From contig NZ_VFIA01000020.1 of NCBI RefSeq assembly GCF_014282275.1, forward strand, positions 61,342 through 125,341: a stretch of 64,000 bases of DNA. The letters are read 5' to 3'. This document shows positions 10,230 through 18,881 of this stretch, piece after piece. Position numbers and translations under genes: made by a program. Source of the DNA: Spirosoma utsteinense. GTDB lineage: Bacteria; Bacteroidota; Bacteroidia; Cytophagales; Spirosomataceae. Below the pieces are notes generated by a model, which was not told where the DNA came from, ran no database searches, and saw nothing but the letters and a program-made list of their open reading frames with translations. The first letter of the stretch is position 1; the number at the start of each line of letters is the position of its first letter.

Positions 10230-11561
10230 ATGCCCCTTATTCTGACCTTCGCCGGTATCCTGACCCTGATTTTTCTGATTGCCTATGTCAAGTTAGATAC
10301 ATTCATTTCGTTCATCATCGTATCGGTCGGCATTGGCCTGGCGTCGGGGATGGAGGTAACGGCGGTGGGGAAAGCCATTCAAACGGGCATTGGCAGCACG
10401 CTCGGAGACCTGGTGCTTATTATTGGTTTTGGGGCCATGCTGGGGCGTATCGTGGCCGAAAGTGGAGCCGCCCGACAAATCACCAATGTGCTGATCGGCT
10501 GGTTTGGGGTTAAAAACATTCGCTGGGGGCTGGCGCTGGCCGGGTTTATCATCGGAATTCCGCTTTTCTATAATGCCGGCTTCATCATTGTCGTCCCCCT
10601 GATCTTTACCATTGCCGCTTCGGCGGGGCTACCGATCCTGACGGTGGCTGTTCCCATGCTGTCGGCTTTATCGGTGGCGCATGGCTACCTGCCCCCGCAT
10701 CCTTCCCCATCGGCTATTGCCGGGCAGCTCCATGCCGACCTCGGAAAGACACTGTTCTATGGCATCATCGTAGCCATTCCGGCCATCGTTATTGCCGGTC
10801 CGATTTTTGGTAAGACGCTGGGCCGTTTCACCCCCAAAACCGACCGCGAGCTGTTCAACATCCGCGAAGTACCCACAAGCGACCTGCCCGGCGTGGGCAT
10901 CAGCTTTTTTGTGGCGTTGCTGCCGGTGGTGTTGCTCACCTTACTGGGTCCGCTCAAAACGGCTCTACCCGAAGGGTCGGCCGTGCGGAGTTTCGTGGCG
11001 CTCATGGCCGAGCCTTACATTGGCATGCTGGTGTCGGTGCTGGTAGCGGTGTATACGCTTGGGCTTCGGCGCAACGCATCCGGTCATCGCTCATCGATGA
11101 AAGCGGTCATGAAAGACCTCGAAGAAGCCATCAAAGCGGCATCACCCATCCTGCTCGTCATAGCGGGGGCGGGGGCGCTCAAACAGATTTTCAACGACTC
11201 CGGCACGAGTCTCTACATTGGCGAACAACTGGCGGGCGTAGAGATGTCGCCCCTGTTGCTGGGCTGGGGAATGGCCGCCGTCATTCGGGTATGTGTGGGT
11301 TCGGCCACCGTGGCGGGCCTGACTACGGTGGGTATCATCCTGCCCCTGATCCAGTCGCAGCACGTCAACCCCGAACTGATGGTGCTGGCGATCGGATCGG
11401 GAAGTTTAATGCTCTCGCACATCAACGACGCCGGTTTCTGGCTCTTCAAGGAATACTTCAACCTCAGCATCAACGACACCCTGCGCACCTGGACGGTGAT
11501 GGAAACGCTGGTATCGATCATTGGCCTGCTGGGTGTGCTGGCGCTGAATTTAATCGTGTGA
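10230..11561 (+). CDS. GntP-family gluconate/organic acid:H+ symporter
   Basis: About 443 residues from the chosen start. The protein is almost wholly hydrophobic, with roughly 12 predicted membrane segments. Family signatures include VSVGIGLASGM near the N-terminus, LPPHPSPSA after the middle helices and the C-terminal GSATVAGLTTVGIILP and SHINDAGFW motifs typical of gluconate permeases. An ATG at 10173 in the same frame would add 19 polar residues; the ATG at 10230 places the first helix at the N-terminus as in relatives. The substrate could be gluconate, idonate, fructuronate or glycerate; no sugar-acid catabolic gene adjoins it to decide. It converges on the bicupin gene with 14 bp between stop codons. 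Confidence 0.88.
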   Translation: MPLILTFAGILTLIFLIAYVKLDTFISFIIVSVGIGLASGMEVTAVGKAIQTGIGSTLGDLVLIIGFGAMLGRIVAESGAARQITNVLIGWFGVKNIRWGLALAGFIIGIPLFYNAGFIIVVPLIFTIAASAGLPILTVAVPMLSALSVAHGYLPPHPSPSAIAGQLHADLGKTLFYGIIVAIPAIVIAGPIFGKTLGRFTPKTDRELFNIREVPTSDLPGVGISFFVALLPVVLLTLLGPLKTALPEGSAVRSFVALMAEPYIGMLVSVLVAVYTLGLRRNASGHRSSMKAVMKDLEEAIKAASPILLVIAGAGALKQIFNDSGTSLYIGEQLAGVEMSPLLLGWGMAAVIRVCVGSATVAGLTTVGIILPLIQSQHVNPELMVLAIGSGSLMLSHINDAGFWLFKEYFNLSINDTLRTWTVMETLVSIIGLLGVLALNLIV

Positions 11562-11575
11562 GCAAGGGCCGGCTC

Positions 11576-12619
11576 TTATTTTTTTGATGCGAATTTCCCG
11601 GCCAGCCAGAATGAAAGCCGAACGCCAGTAGCCTGAAGGGGATTCATGGAGTTGTCGGGCGGTGGTGACACGAAGTATAGATCAAGCTGACCATATTGCC
11701 TGAGAACCCGGTCGATGCGAACAGGCCCCGGTTCCTGAGGCAGGATGCCGGTTGGATGAGGGGTGCAGATGGCATCGAAAAAAGGTTCGAACAGGCCCGG
11801 AGTCAGCAGGCCCACAAATCGGGTATAGGGGCTATCCAGTCGATAGGAATGTTTCGTATAGGGCGGAACATGCAGAAAATCGCCGGGGTTTAGTGGCACA
11901 GGTTCGCCTTCATTCCACATGGTCATATTTCCTTCCAGCGCAAAGAAGCATTCCGTATGAAGCTTGTGGTAATGTTGAATAATCGCATTGCCTTTTGGTC
12001 CCTGGGTCAGGACGACCAAAAACTGACCGTCTGTATTGTTTTGTCTAGCCAGAAACGTCTGTAACTGGTCTTCCAGGATTAAATGCTCGCCCCCACCTTT
12101 ACCGATAGCATAGGGTTGCGTACCATCCGGGCGCGTTATCGGGCCAACTTTTTCAGCAGGTAAGGCGGCTTGAAACCCGTCGACCAACTGAAAGTCTACC
12201 TCATCAGAAACGCTGTATACGTCTTCCTTTCCAGCCTTTTCGTTTTGTGATAGCGCATTGAAAAGCGAAGCGACTCCCCCCGGTCCTGAGAAGTACAATG
12301 CCTTTGTCGCTGGACTAACGTACTCGATCTGATGCGCAATGCCCTTTGGGATATGCCCAAAATCGCCCTCTTTAAGATGAAACGTTTTGTCAGCAAAGCC
12401 TAAAAGAAGTTCGCCTGACAGCACGAATAGGCTTTTGTGTGTCTTTACGTGCCTATGGGGTGGCAGCTTGAACCCCGCTGCTGCCAGTACCGTAACGATT
12501 TCAACTAATTCAGCAGATTGATCACGTGTAGCCTTGAGCGTTATCTCGGCTTGATGGAACGACAGTTTGTGGCCCTCGTCGGCTTTCAATAAATAGGCAG
12601 GGGCGGTAGATTTCTTCAT
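11576..12619 (-). CDS. Bicupin protein, quercetin 2,3-dioxygenase (YxaG/QdoI)-like
   Basis: 347 residues with two cupin folds. The first carries PPHRHVKTHKSLFVLSGEL (about 53-71) and the second HYHKLHTECFFALEGNM (about 216-232), each matching the metal-binding H-x-H...E...H pattern; the distal His are in IPKGIAHQI and VPPYTKHSYRL. Bicupins of this layout include bacterial quercetinases, which open flavonols with release of CO, but many homologues act on other substrates, so the specific reaction is uncertain. There is no signal peptide, so it should be cytoplasmic. It is a single gene convergent with the GntP permease. Confidence 0.78.
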   Translation of the reverse strand: MKKSTAPAYLLKADEGHKLSFHQAEITLKATRDQSAELVEIVTVLAAAGFKLPPHRHVKTHKSLFVLSGELLLGFADKTFHLKEGDFGHIPKGIAHQIEYVSPATKALYFSGPGGVASLFNALSQNEKAGKEDVYSVSDEVDFQLVDGFQAALPAEKVGPITRPDGTQPYAIGKGGGEHLILEDQLQTFLARQNNTDGQFLVVLTQGPKGNAIIQHYHKLHTECFFALEGNMTMWNEGEPVPLNPGDFLHVPPYTKHSYRLDSPYTRFVGLLTPGLFEPFFDAICTPHPTGILPQEPGPVRIDRVLRQYGQLDLYFVSPPPDNSMNPLQATGVRLSFWLAGKFASKK

Positions 12620-12959
12620 GGGAGGCTAATTGAAATAACAGTTAGGGTGGGAATAAACGATAAAGGTAGCGAAGCAGAATTCTCAAGAACAGGTATACTT
12701 TGGCTAATGTCATGCAATACTCAGTGGTCAGCCCGAAATTCTGGTCAGGAGTACAGGGCATTAGCACCATGATCTCCTTGTTAAGTCAAAAGCCTGTGCA
12801 GCAATAGATTCTATTATCGGCGGCTACCAGCATTGTTTAGGTTCGCTGTATATTAGAAGAAAAGCGCTGTTTAGATATATTCTAAATAAGATCTATATTT
12901 ATTTGGATCAAATATAAATAAGGGCTACGTTTGCAGCGAACCTTCCAATTCGCTCTGCT
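12620..12959 (+). promoter_or_regulatory. Heme-locus promoter and upstream region; -33 TTTG 12902-12905, -7 TACGTTTG 12926-12933
   Basis: The last 100 bases of this 340-bp gap are strongly AT-rich and contain a textbook Bacteroidota promoter: TTTG at 12902-12905, a 20-nt spacer, then TACGTTTG (consensus TAnnTTTG) at 12926-12933. Transcription should begin near 12940, giving a leader of about 20 nt before the ATG at 12960. An imperfect AT-rich dyad (ATTTATTTG / AAATATAAAT, about 12895-12919) overlaps the -33 box and is a plausible site for an iron-responsive repressor; that role is inferred from the heme-uptake genes behind it. The first 240 bp contain nothing else recognisable. Confidence 0.6.
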
Positions 12960-15053
12960 ATGCTCGTGGCTTTACTCTTCCTTTCGGTGCAACAGCCCGC
13001 CCTACAGCCGCCCGATTCAGTCCGGGTCAAACAGCTCGATGCGGTGGTGGTAACGGCAACCCGAACAGAACGGCGGGTAGGGTCGCTGCCCATGCCGGTG
13101 ACGGTCATTGGCCAGCCTCAGATCCGGCAGTCGGGAAGTCTCCGGCTCAACGATATCCTGCGGGAGCAAACGGGTCTGGCTATTGTCAACGACCACGGGC
13201 AGGGTCTCCAGGTGCAGGGCTTTGGTCCGGATTATACCTTGATTCTGGTCGATGGAGAACCGCTGGTAGGCCGTACCGCCGGGACGCTGGAACTGAGTCG
13301 GCTAACGGTCGGGAATATCAAACAGATCGAGATCGTTAAAGGGCCTTCATCGAGCCTGTACGGTTCGGAAGCGCTGGCGGGAGTGGTCAATATCATCACG
13401 GAAAATCCGGACCGGACGCAGGGGAGCGTGGCGGCCCGCTACGGAGCCAACCGCAGCAGCGACCTGACGGGCGACGTTTCGCTTCGAAAAGGAAAAACCG
13501 GCCTGTACCTGTTCGATAACCGATACCAGTCGGGTGGGTACGATTTCAGTCCCGAAACGGCCGGTAACACGGTGTCGCCCTTTCTCAACCACACTGTCAG
13601 CGGTCGACTGACCACCGCTTTCGGTTCGCGGTTAAAGCTAAGCGTGTCGGGCCGGTTCTTTGCCGAACAGCAGGATAACGCCTTCAGCCTGACCGACCAG
13701 CGGGTGGTGTCGGGAGACGGCGCGGTGCGTGAATACACCATCAACCCCGTACTAACGCATCAGGCATCCGACAACTGGAAATTTACCTACCGCTATTACC
13801 GGACCGGCTACCGAACAACTACGGCTCTGCGCTATCAGGACACCCGCGAGGCTTACGACGACAGCTATTTTCGGCAGACCTTCGACCGGGGGGAGGTCGT
13901 GTCGGAGCGAACCATTCGAAATCGCCATTTTCTGACGGTGGGTGCCGGGTTTATTGCCGAGGGCGTTGAGGCCACCCGCTACCCGGGCCGGCAGCAGTTT
14001 ACGACCCGTTACGGATTTGCGCAGTTCGAGTGGGTCCCTGCCCAGCGGTTTACCCTCATTGCGGGCGGGCGTTTCGATGCCCACAGTCAATATGCCGAGC
14101 AATTCAGCCCCAAACTGTCGGCCCGGTACGAACTGAGTCAGACGGTAGCCTTGCGGGGGAGCGCCGGGGTGGGGTTCAAAGCGCCCGACTTCCGACAGCT
14201 CTACCTCAATTTCGATAATGCGGTGGTGGGCTACAGCGTCTTTGGCACCCAGGAAATAGCCACCAGTATAGCCCGGTTGCAGCAGCAGGGGCAAATCGCC
14301 GAGTTGCTGCTCGATCCTGCCCGCTTCGGCAGTATCCGGGCCGAAAGCTCCGTGGCGGTTAACCTGGGAGCCGTGGCCGACTTTCAGAAAAAATACAGCC
14401 TGCCGCTTCGCCTGTCGGTGAACCTGTTTCGCAACGACATTCGTGACCTGATCGAAACCCAGGTGGTGGCCCGCAAGACCAATGGGCAGAACGTGTTCAG
14501 CTATACCAACCTGAGCCGGGTGTTCACGCAGGGGGCTGAACTGGACGGCAGCTACCGATTCACGCTGGGATCTGGCCAGCTGACGCTCAGCAGCGGCTAC
14601 CAGTTTCTTGATGCCAGAGATAAAGCCGTGACCGCCAGCATCCGTGCCGGACAGCTTTTTCGGCGTAACCCTGAAACAGGGCTTACCGAGCGCGTACGGC
14701 TGGCCGATTATGGGGGTCTGCTGAACCGGTCGCGACACATGGCCAACGGGAAAGTGTTTTACGAACTACCCCGGCAGGGACTGTCAGCATCGCTGCGGGG
14801 CGTGTATCGAAGTCGGTACGGTTTTGCCGATGCGAATGGCAACCTGATTCTGGATGAGGCCGGCGAGTATGTTCCCGGTTACATTACGTGGCATGCCACC
14901 GTTTCCAAAACCATCAAAATGATCACCATCCAGGCGGGCGTAGACAACCTGACGGGCTATACCGATCCTCAGTTTATCCCGTCGCTGGCGGGGCGGCTGT
15001 GGTACGCCAGTCTGCGCTGGGCCTGGGCCCGTCAATCAAGCATTTCCCATTAA
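12960..15053 (+). CDS. TonB-dependent outer-membrane receptor, probable heme receptor (HmuR-like)
   Basis: 697 residues. After a short hydrophobic leader comes a TonB-box-like DAVVVTATR (about 27-35), a plug domain (about 40-155, with VDGEPLVGR and IEIVKGPSSSLYGSEALAGVVNI) and a 22-strand barrel ending in an aromatic-rich C-terminal strand. The plug is BtuB/HmuR-like. Assignment to heme rests on context: the next genes encode an HmuY-like lipoprotein, a hemin ABC transporter and a hemin-degrading protein, all on the same strand. The short leader peptide may mean the true start is slightly different, but the promoter 27 bp upstream leaves little room for a longer one. Confidence 0.88.
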   Translation: MLVALLFLSVQQPALQPPDSVRVKQLDAVVVTATRTERRVGSLPMPVTVIGQPQIRQSGSLRLNDILREQTGLAIVNDHGQGLQVQGFGPDYTLILVDGEPLVGRTAGTLELSRLTVGNIKQIEIVKGPSSSLYGSEALAGVVNIITENPDRTQGSVAARYGANRSSDLTGDVSLRKGKTGLYLFDNRYQSGGYDFSPETAGNTVSPFLNHTVSGRLTTAFGSRLKLSVSGRFFAEQQDNAFSLTDQRVVSGDGAVREYTINPVLTHQASDNWKFTYRYYRTGYRTTTALRYQDTREAYDDSYFRQTFDRGEVVSERTIRNRHFLTVGAGFIAEGVEATRYPGRQQFTTRYGFAQFEWVPAQRFTLIAGGRFDAHSQYAEQFSPKLSARYELSQTVALRGSAGVGFKAPDFRQLYLNFDNAVVGYSVFGTQEIATSIARLQQQGQIAELLLDPARFGSIRAESSVAVNLGAVADFQKKYSLPLRLSVNLFRNDIRDLIETQVVARKTNGQNVFSYTNLSRVFTQGAELDGSYRFTLGSGQLTLSSGYQFLDARDKAVTASIRAGQLFRRNPETGLTERVRLADYGGLLNRSRHMANGKVFYELPRQGLSASLRGVYRSRYGFADANGNLILDEAGEYVPGYITWHATVSKTIKMITIQAGVDNLTGYTDPQFIPSLAGRLWYASLRWAWARQSSISH

Positions 15054-15071
15054 GTCAATTTTTTACTTCCT

Positions 15072-15704
15072 ATGAAAATCACGTACCAGATTCTGCTCTT
15101 CACCGCTTCGCTTGCCACCCTCACTGCCTGTGCTTCCGATGACGACGCCCCTGTCGTTCTGCCCGTTCAGGCACAGACGGTGAATAACCTGCCCGCCGAC
15201 CCAACGACGCCCAGCTCGACAACGGGCCAGCCGCCCCTGAGCACCGGCAAATTCACCCTGTACAATCTCCGCGACAACAAAACCGTTGCCAATACCGATT
15301 CGGCTACCAACCGTTGGGACGTTGGGTTTCGGGGCACGACCGTCATTATCAACGGCGGGGCTGTCCGCTCTGGGCAGGGTGGGGCCTATGTGCATACCGG
15401 CACCTTTGAGGAGCTGACTGCCATACCGGCTACCGCCACCTTCGCTCAGGATCAAAGCGCTACGTCGCTGGCCATACCAACCGGTTCAGGGCTGGGGTGG
15501 TACAATTACAATTCGACAAACAACATCATTACGCCGGTACCGGGCCGGGTGCTGGTGATCAGAACGGGCGATGGTAAATACGCCAAACTGGAGATACTGA
15601 GTTATTACGAAAACGCCCCGGCCACTCCTGGCGCTACCAGCCGCTCCCGCTTTTATACCTTCCGATATGTATACCAGCCCGACGGTTCCACAAAACTGAA
15701 TTAA
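15072..15704 (+). CDS. HmuY-like heme-binding lipoprotein
   Basis: 210 residues, lipobox LTAC with Cys20. The mature part is beta-rich and carries the family pattern: NRWDVGFRGTTVIINGG in the middle, RVLVIRTGDGKYAKLEILSY, and RFYTFRYVYQPDGS at the end. HmuY of Porphyromonas is a surface hemophore that takes heme from host proteins and passes it to the TonB receptor HmuR. The receptor gene ends 18 bp upstream, so the pair is very likely co-transcribed. The degree of heme-ligand conservation (two His in HmuY, Met in some relatives) cannot be judged without alignment. Confidence 0.85.
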   Translation: MKITYQILLFTASLATLTACASDDDAPVVLPVQAQTVNNLPADPTTPSSTTGQPPLSTGKFTLYNLRDNKTVANTDSATNRWDVGFRGTTVIINGGAVRSGQGGAYVHTGTFEELTAIPATATFAQDQSATSLAIPTGSGLGWYNYNSTNNIITPVPGRVLVIRTGDGKYAKLEILSYYENAPATPGATSRSRFYTFRYVYQPDGSTKLN

Positions 15705-15843
15705 TCAGCCCGTCGGCGCTTACCCCCAAGTCCTCAGCGTGGCGACCGGGCCATAGGTATCGGCTCGGTTGCCCGCTCAGGCACAATAACAGGTAAATCA
15801 CTGTCCAACTAACTAACCGGCTCAACGGCCAGCCTCAACCGGT

Positions 15844-16182
15844 ATGGAACACACACATCGCTTCAGAACTTTTGCGGAAAACGAATTCGGGTACCTCGGC
15901 ATGTGTGCCAGCTGCCGTACCATCAACGTGGCGTTTCAGAATTCACTCTTCTGTCTGACCCTCGACCAGTTCGAGGCCTTTGCCGAGATGATGCACAACC
16001 GGCTATCGATGCGGCCCATCAACACCCCACACGGGAAGGAGCTGATGCTGGCTACGCCGATGCCCAATTACTTTCTGCTGTTTTCCGACGAGGACCTGAC
16101 GCGCCTGTGTGCCCTGCTCAGCGAAGCGGCCCCTATTCTGGAAGCCGAGCGTATCCTGACGGTAAGCCATCGACTGAACTAA
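15844..16182 (+). CDS. Small CxxC protein of the heme locus, copy 1
   Basis: 112 residues without signal peptide or membrane segment, so cytoplasmic. It carries Cys21-x2-Cys24 followed by x2-Ile-x-Val-x-Phe31, and a helical C-terminal half. The gene after it encodes a second member with the same motif spacing. I believe this corresponds to a small uncharacterised Bacteroidota family (DUF6686), but I recall the name only from memory. Its place between hmuY and hmuT, with 10 bp to the next gene, suggests a role linked to heme or iron handling, perhaps as a metal-binding sensor. The function is unknown. Confidence 0.75.
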   Translation: MEHTHRFRTFAENEFGYLGMCASCRTINVAFQNSLFCLTLDQFEAFAEMMHNRLSMRPINTPHGKELMLATPMPNYFLLFSDEDLTRLCALLSEAAPILEAERILTVSHRLN

Positions 16183-16192
16183 CCTGATCGCT

Positions 16193-16543
16193 ATGAACGC
16201 TACCCCACATCCTTCACACCGCATCCTGGTAAATGAACCCGGTCTGCTGCTGGCTCAGTGCCGCTGTTGCGGAGAGATTGAGCTGTACTTCCAGACGATC
16301 ACCATGGCGCTGAACCTGACGGAACTGTATGCGCTGATCCGGCGTCTCGATACCCTGTCTACGGCCAGCCGCTATGTAGTTGGCCTGCTCGACGTACGGG
16401 ATACGGTCGTACGGGCCGGTTTTCAGGCGATCGGCCTGCACCTGACCGAAGGCGAACGCGATCAACTGGCGCGCGGCCTGAATCTGGCCTGCCTTCGACT
16501 CGATATGGACTTGCTGACGAAGGGCCGGCTTTCATCCAATTGA
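16193..16543 (+). CDS. Small CxxC protein of the heme locus, copy 2
   Basis: 116 residues, paralogous to the gene before it. The motif is Cys23-Arg-Cys-Cys26 followed by x2-Ile-x-Leu-x-Phe33, the same spacing as in copy 1, then a leucine-rich helical region with LNLTELYALIRRL that matches LTLDQFEAFAEMM of copy 1. No transmembrane segment. It follows copy 1 by 10 bp and precedes a truncated third copy by 7 bp, so all three were probably one transcript with hmuRY. Cytoplasmic; function unknown. Confidence 0.75.
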   Translation: MNATPHPSHRILVNEPGLLLAQCRCCGEIELYFQTITMALNLTELYALIRRLDTLSTASRYVVGLLDVRDTVVRAGFQAIGLHLTEGERDQLARGLNLACLRLDMDLLTKGRLSSN

Positions 16544-16550
16544 TACAGCC

Positions 16551-16661
16551 ATGAAAGAGACTACCGAACCGCTCTACCGCAGTTGCTACAGTCGTATGGA
16601 CTATTGCCCGGAGCAGGGAGGATTCTGGCTGACGTTTGGCGAGATCCAAATCTGGCTTTGA
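16551..16661 (+). pseudogene. Truncated third copy of the CxxC protein
   Basis: A 36-codon frame starts 7 bp after copy 2. Its residues 19-29 (CPEQGGFWLTF) fit the family pattern C-x2-[C/Q]-x2-[I/F]-x-[V/L]-x-F exactly in spacing, but the second Cys is Gln. The frame stops at 16659-16661. Shifting by one base near the stop gives LSLFKNTAGSSRL before a second stop, which would continue the helix seen in copies 1 and 2, so a frameshift is likely. An inverted-repeat element begins about 40 bp later, and its arrival may have removed the remainder. It could also be a genuine short peptide gene. Confidence 0.5.
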
Positions 16662-16702
16662 GCCTGTTCAAGAACACGGCAGGGAGTAGCCGGTTGTAGC
16701 CC

Positions 16703-16854
16703 GGTCGGGTATATCCTGGACGGCCACGTCCGGGTAAGCGTATACCGTTTACATCGCTTCGCCATTGGCGGTTCTGGTCCCCTCGCTGGCAAATCCAGTC
16801 CGGCAAGAAAAAACTATTTCTACCCGGACGTGGCCGTCCAGGCTACACCCGACC
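16703..16854. repeat. Inverted-repeat element inside the heme locus
   Basis: The arms 16703-16736 and 16821-16854 are reverse complements over 34 bp with two mismatches, including a perfect 22-bp core (16715-16736 / 16821-16842). The 84-bp centre encodes nothing. Each arm contains its own partial palindrome (GGACGGCCACGTCC). It lies in the 243-bp gap between the broken CxxC copy and hmuT, so it either interrupts or punctuates the operon. The layout resembles the element at 2283-2518, though the sequences differ. Candidates are a MITE-like insertion or an intra-operonic attenuator. Confidence 0.65.
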
Positions 16855-16904
16855 TGAACGACAATCAATTTCGACTAAAAACCAATCGTTAACACTCACT
16901 ACAG

Positions 16905-17786
16905 ATGAATGAAATACATCAACTAAAGTCTGGCTTCCGGCTATTCCGGCTCAGCTATCTGGCTTGCCTTTTTGGTTTGCTGACGGCTGCCGGGCCAGCG
17001 TATGCGCAGGCCCCGCCCCGGATCGTTTCGCTCGATGGAACGGTAAGTGAAATTTTGTGTGACCTGGGTTTACAGGCCCGGCTGGTGGGGGTCGACGTGA
17101 CCAGCACCTACCCCGAAAGTCTGCAAAAACTGCCAAAAGTGGGCCATAACCGGAACATCTCCGCCGAGGGGGTGCTGGCTCAGAAACCGACGCTCGTGCT
17201 GACCACCGAAAAGGCCGGCACCAAAGCCGAAGTGCTAGACCAGCTTCGCGCTGCGGGCGTTCAGGTGATTACCTTCAAACAGGAGTTCTCTATCGACGGT
17301 ACGAAGAAGCTTATCACCGACATTGCCACTGCCTGCCGGGTGCCGAGTAAGGCCCGTGCTGTCGTTCGCCGGCTGGAAAGCGACGTGGCGAAGGTGCAAA
17401 AAGCGGCTGGCCGTCCCAGGGTGCTGTTCATCTATGCCCGAGGAGTGGGTACGATGTTCGCAGCCGGGCGGGGCACACCAGCCGAAAAAATGATCGAATT
17501 GGCGGGGGGGAAGAATGCGACGCCCCAGTTCGATGATTTCAAACCCCTCACCACCGAAGCCCTGGTGGCTGCTAACCCTGATGTGATACTGCTCTTCGAT
17601 AGTGGTCTCGAAAGTCTGGGTGGGGCTGATGGGTTGCTGAACGTGCCGGGTGTAGCCCAGACCAATGCCGGGAAAGCCAAACGATTCGTAACGATGGATG
17701 GTCACCTGCTGACCGGGTTCACTCCCCGGCTGGGTAAGGCCATCGATGAACTGGCCCGCAAACTAAGCCCCCTCAGCACACTTTAA
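16905..17786 (+). CDS. hmuT: Hemin ABC transporter, periplasmic substrate-binding protein
   Basis: 293 residues with a signal peptide (hydrophobic core about 18-33, cleavage after AYA). The mature protein is a class III (BtuF/HmuT-type) periplasmic binding protein: RIVSLDGTVSEILCDLGL at its start, VGVDVTSTYPESLQKLPKVG, and PDVILLFDSGLESLGG in the second lobe. It would carry heme from the outer-membrane receptor to the permease. It heads the hmuTUV-S group: the permease gene follows by 3 bp. The start at 16905 gives the best signal peptide. Confidence 0.9.
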   Translation: MNEIHQLKSGFRLFRLSYLACLFGLLTAAGPAYAQAPPRIVSLDGTVSEILCDLGLQARLVGVDVTSTYPESLQKLPKVGHNRNISAEGVLAQKPTLVLTTEKAGTKAEVLDQLRAAGVQVITFKQEFSIDGTKKLITDIATACRVPSKARAVVRRLESDVAKVQKAAGRPRVLFIYARGVGTMFAAGRGTPAEKMIELAGGKNATPQFDDFKPLTTEALVAANPDVILLFDSGLESLGGADGLLNVPGVAQTNAGKAKRFVTMDGHLLTGFTPRLGKAIDELARKLSPLSTL

Positions 17787-17789
17787 CTC

Positions 17790-18878
17790 ATGGAAGCTAA
17801 AATCCTTAGGGCCCCTTCGCTACCCCGACCGACCGGTACTGTCGCTACCCTGCACCGGCCCTGGCTTATCGCTGCCCTCGTCGCTGGTCTGGTCCTGACA
17901 GTGTTGCTCTCGGTTGGGGTAGGAGCTGTCGCGATTTCGCCCGTGGAGGTACTCGCCATTCTGGGGCATTCGCTGGGCCTGACCGATGCCATCGACGAAA
18001 CAAAGACGGTGATCCTGACCACTATCCGTCTACCCCGCGTTTGTCTCGGCCTGCTCATCGGAGCGGGGCTGGCCGTGGCGGGTGCCGCCATGCAGGGTCT
18101 ATTTCGCAACCCGCTGGCCGACCCCGGACTGATTGGTATTTCGTCGGGGGCTTCGCTGGCTGCCGTCGGGATGATCGTGCTGGAGGTAACGGTATTTCAG
18201 AAACTGACCGGTTTGCTGGGTTACTACGCCCTTTCGCTGGTGGCGTTTGGCGGAGCCTGCGGAACGGCACTGCTCGTATATCGGCTGGCGCGGGTAGCGG
18301 GCCGGTCGGTGGTGACGACCATGTTGCTGGCGGGGATTGCGATCAACGCGCTGGCGGGTGCGCTGACGGGTCTGCTGACGTATACGGCTACCGATGAGCA
18401 GCTGCGTACCATCACTTTCTGGGCGCTGGGTAGCCTGGGCGGGGCCAGCTGGACAACCGTGCTGACGTTGTTGCCGTTTATAATGGTGGTGGTCCTGGGG
18501 TTGCCCCGGCTGGCTAAATCGCTGAACCTGCTGGCCCTTGGCGAAAGCCAGGCCGTTATGCTGGGTGTGAATATTACGGGCCTTAAACGCCGGATCATCG
18601 TCCTGGCGACGCTGGCTGTCGGTTCGTCGGTGGCGGTGGCAGGCATGATCGGGTTCGTGGGCCTGGTGATTCCGCACCTGATCCGGCTGGTGGCCGGTTC
18701 CGACCACCGACGGGTGCTGATCGGGTCGGCACTGGGGGGCGCTATCGTCCTGACGGCCGCCGACGCGCTGGCCCGAACCATCGTAGCCCCGGCCGAGCTA
18801 CCCATCGGTATTTTGACGGCGCTGCTGGGTACACCCGTTTTTCTGTGGATGCTGATCAATGAACGAACAACGACCTGA
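17790..18878 (+). CDS. hmuU: Hemin ABC transporter, FecCD-type permease
   Basis: 362 residues, about 9-10 membrane helices. FecCD hallmarks are visible: LPRVCLGLLIGAGLAVAGAAM after the first periplasmic loop, FRNPLADPGLIGISSGASL, FWALGSLGGASW, and the coupling region GFVGLVIPHLIRLVAGSDHR near the C-terminus that contacts the ATPase. It would form a homodimeric channel in the inner membrane for heme import. It is 3 bp behind hmuT and 3 bp ahead of hmuV, so translation is probably coupled. Confidence 0.93.
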   Translation: MEAKILRAPSLPRPTGTVATLHRPWLIAALVAGLVLTVLLSVGVGAVAISPVEVLAILGHSLGLTDAIDETKTVILTTIRLPRVCLGLLIGAGLAVAGAAMQGLFRNPLADPGLIGISSGASLAAVGMIVLEVTVFQKLTGLLGYYALSLVAFGGACGTALLVYRLARVAGRSVVTTMLLAGIAINALAGALTGLLTYTATDEQLRTITFWALGSLGGASWTTVLTLLPFIMVVVLGLPRLAKSLNLLALGESQAVMLGVNITGLKRRIIVLATLAVGSSVAVAGMIGFVGLVIPHLIRLVAGSDHRRVLIGSALGGAIVLTAADALARTIVAPAELPIGILTALLGTPVFLWMLINERTTT

Positions 18879-18881
18879 GCC

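Noticed and set aside
13752..14738. 328-codon minus-strand frame opposite the TonB receptor
   Set aside because: No recognisable domain, and it lies wholly inside a well-supported receptor gene.
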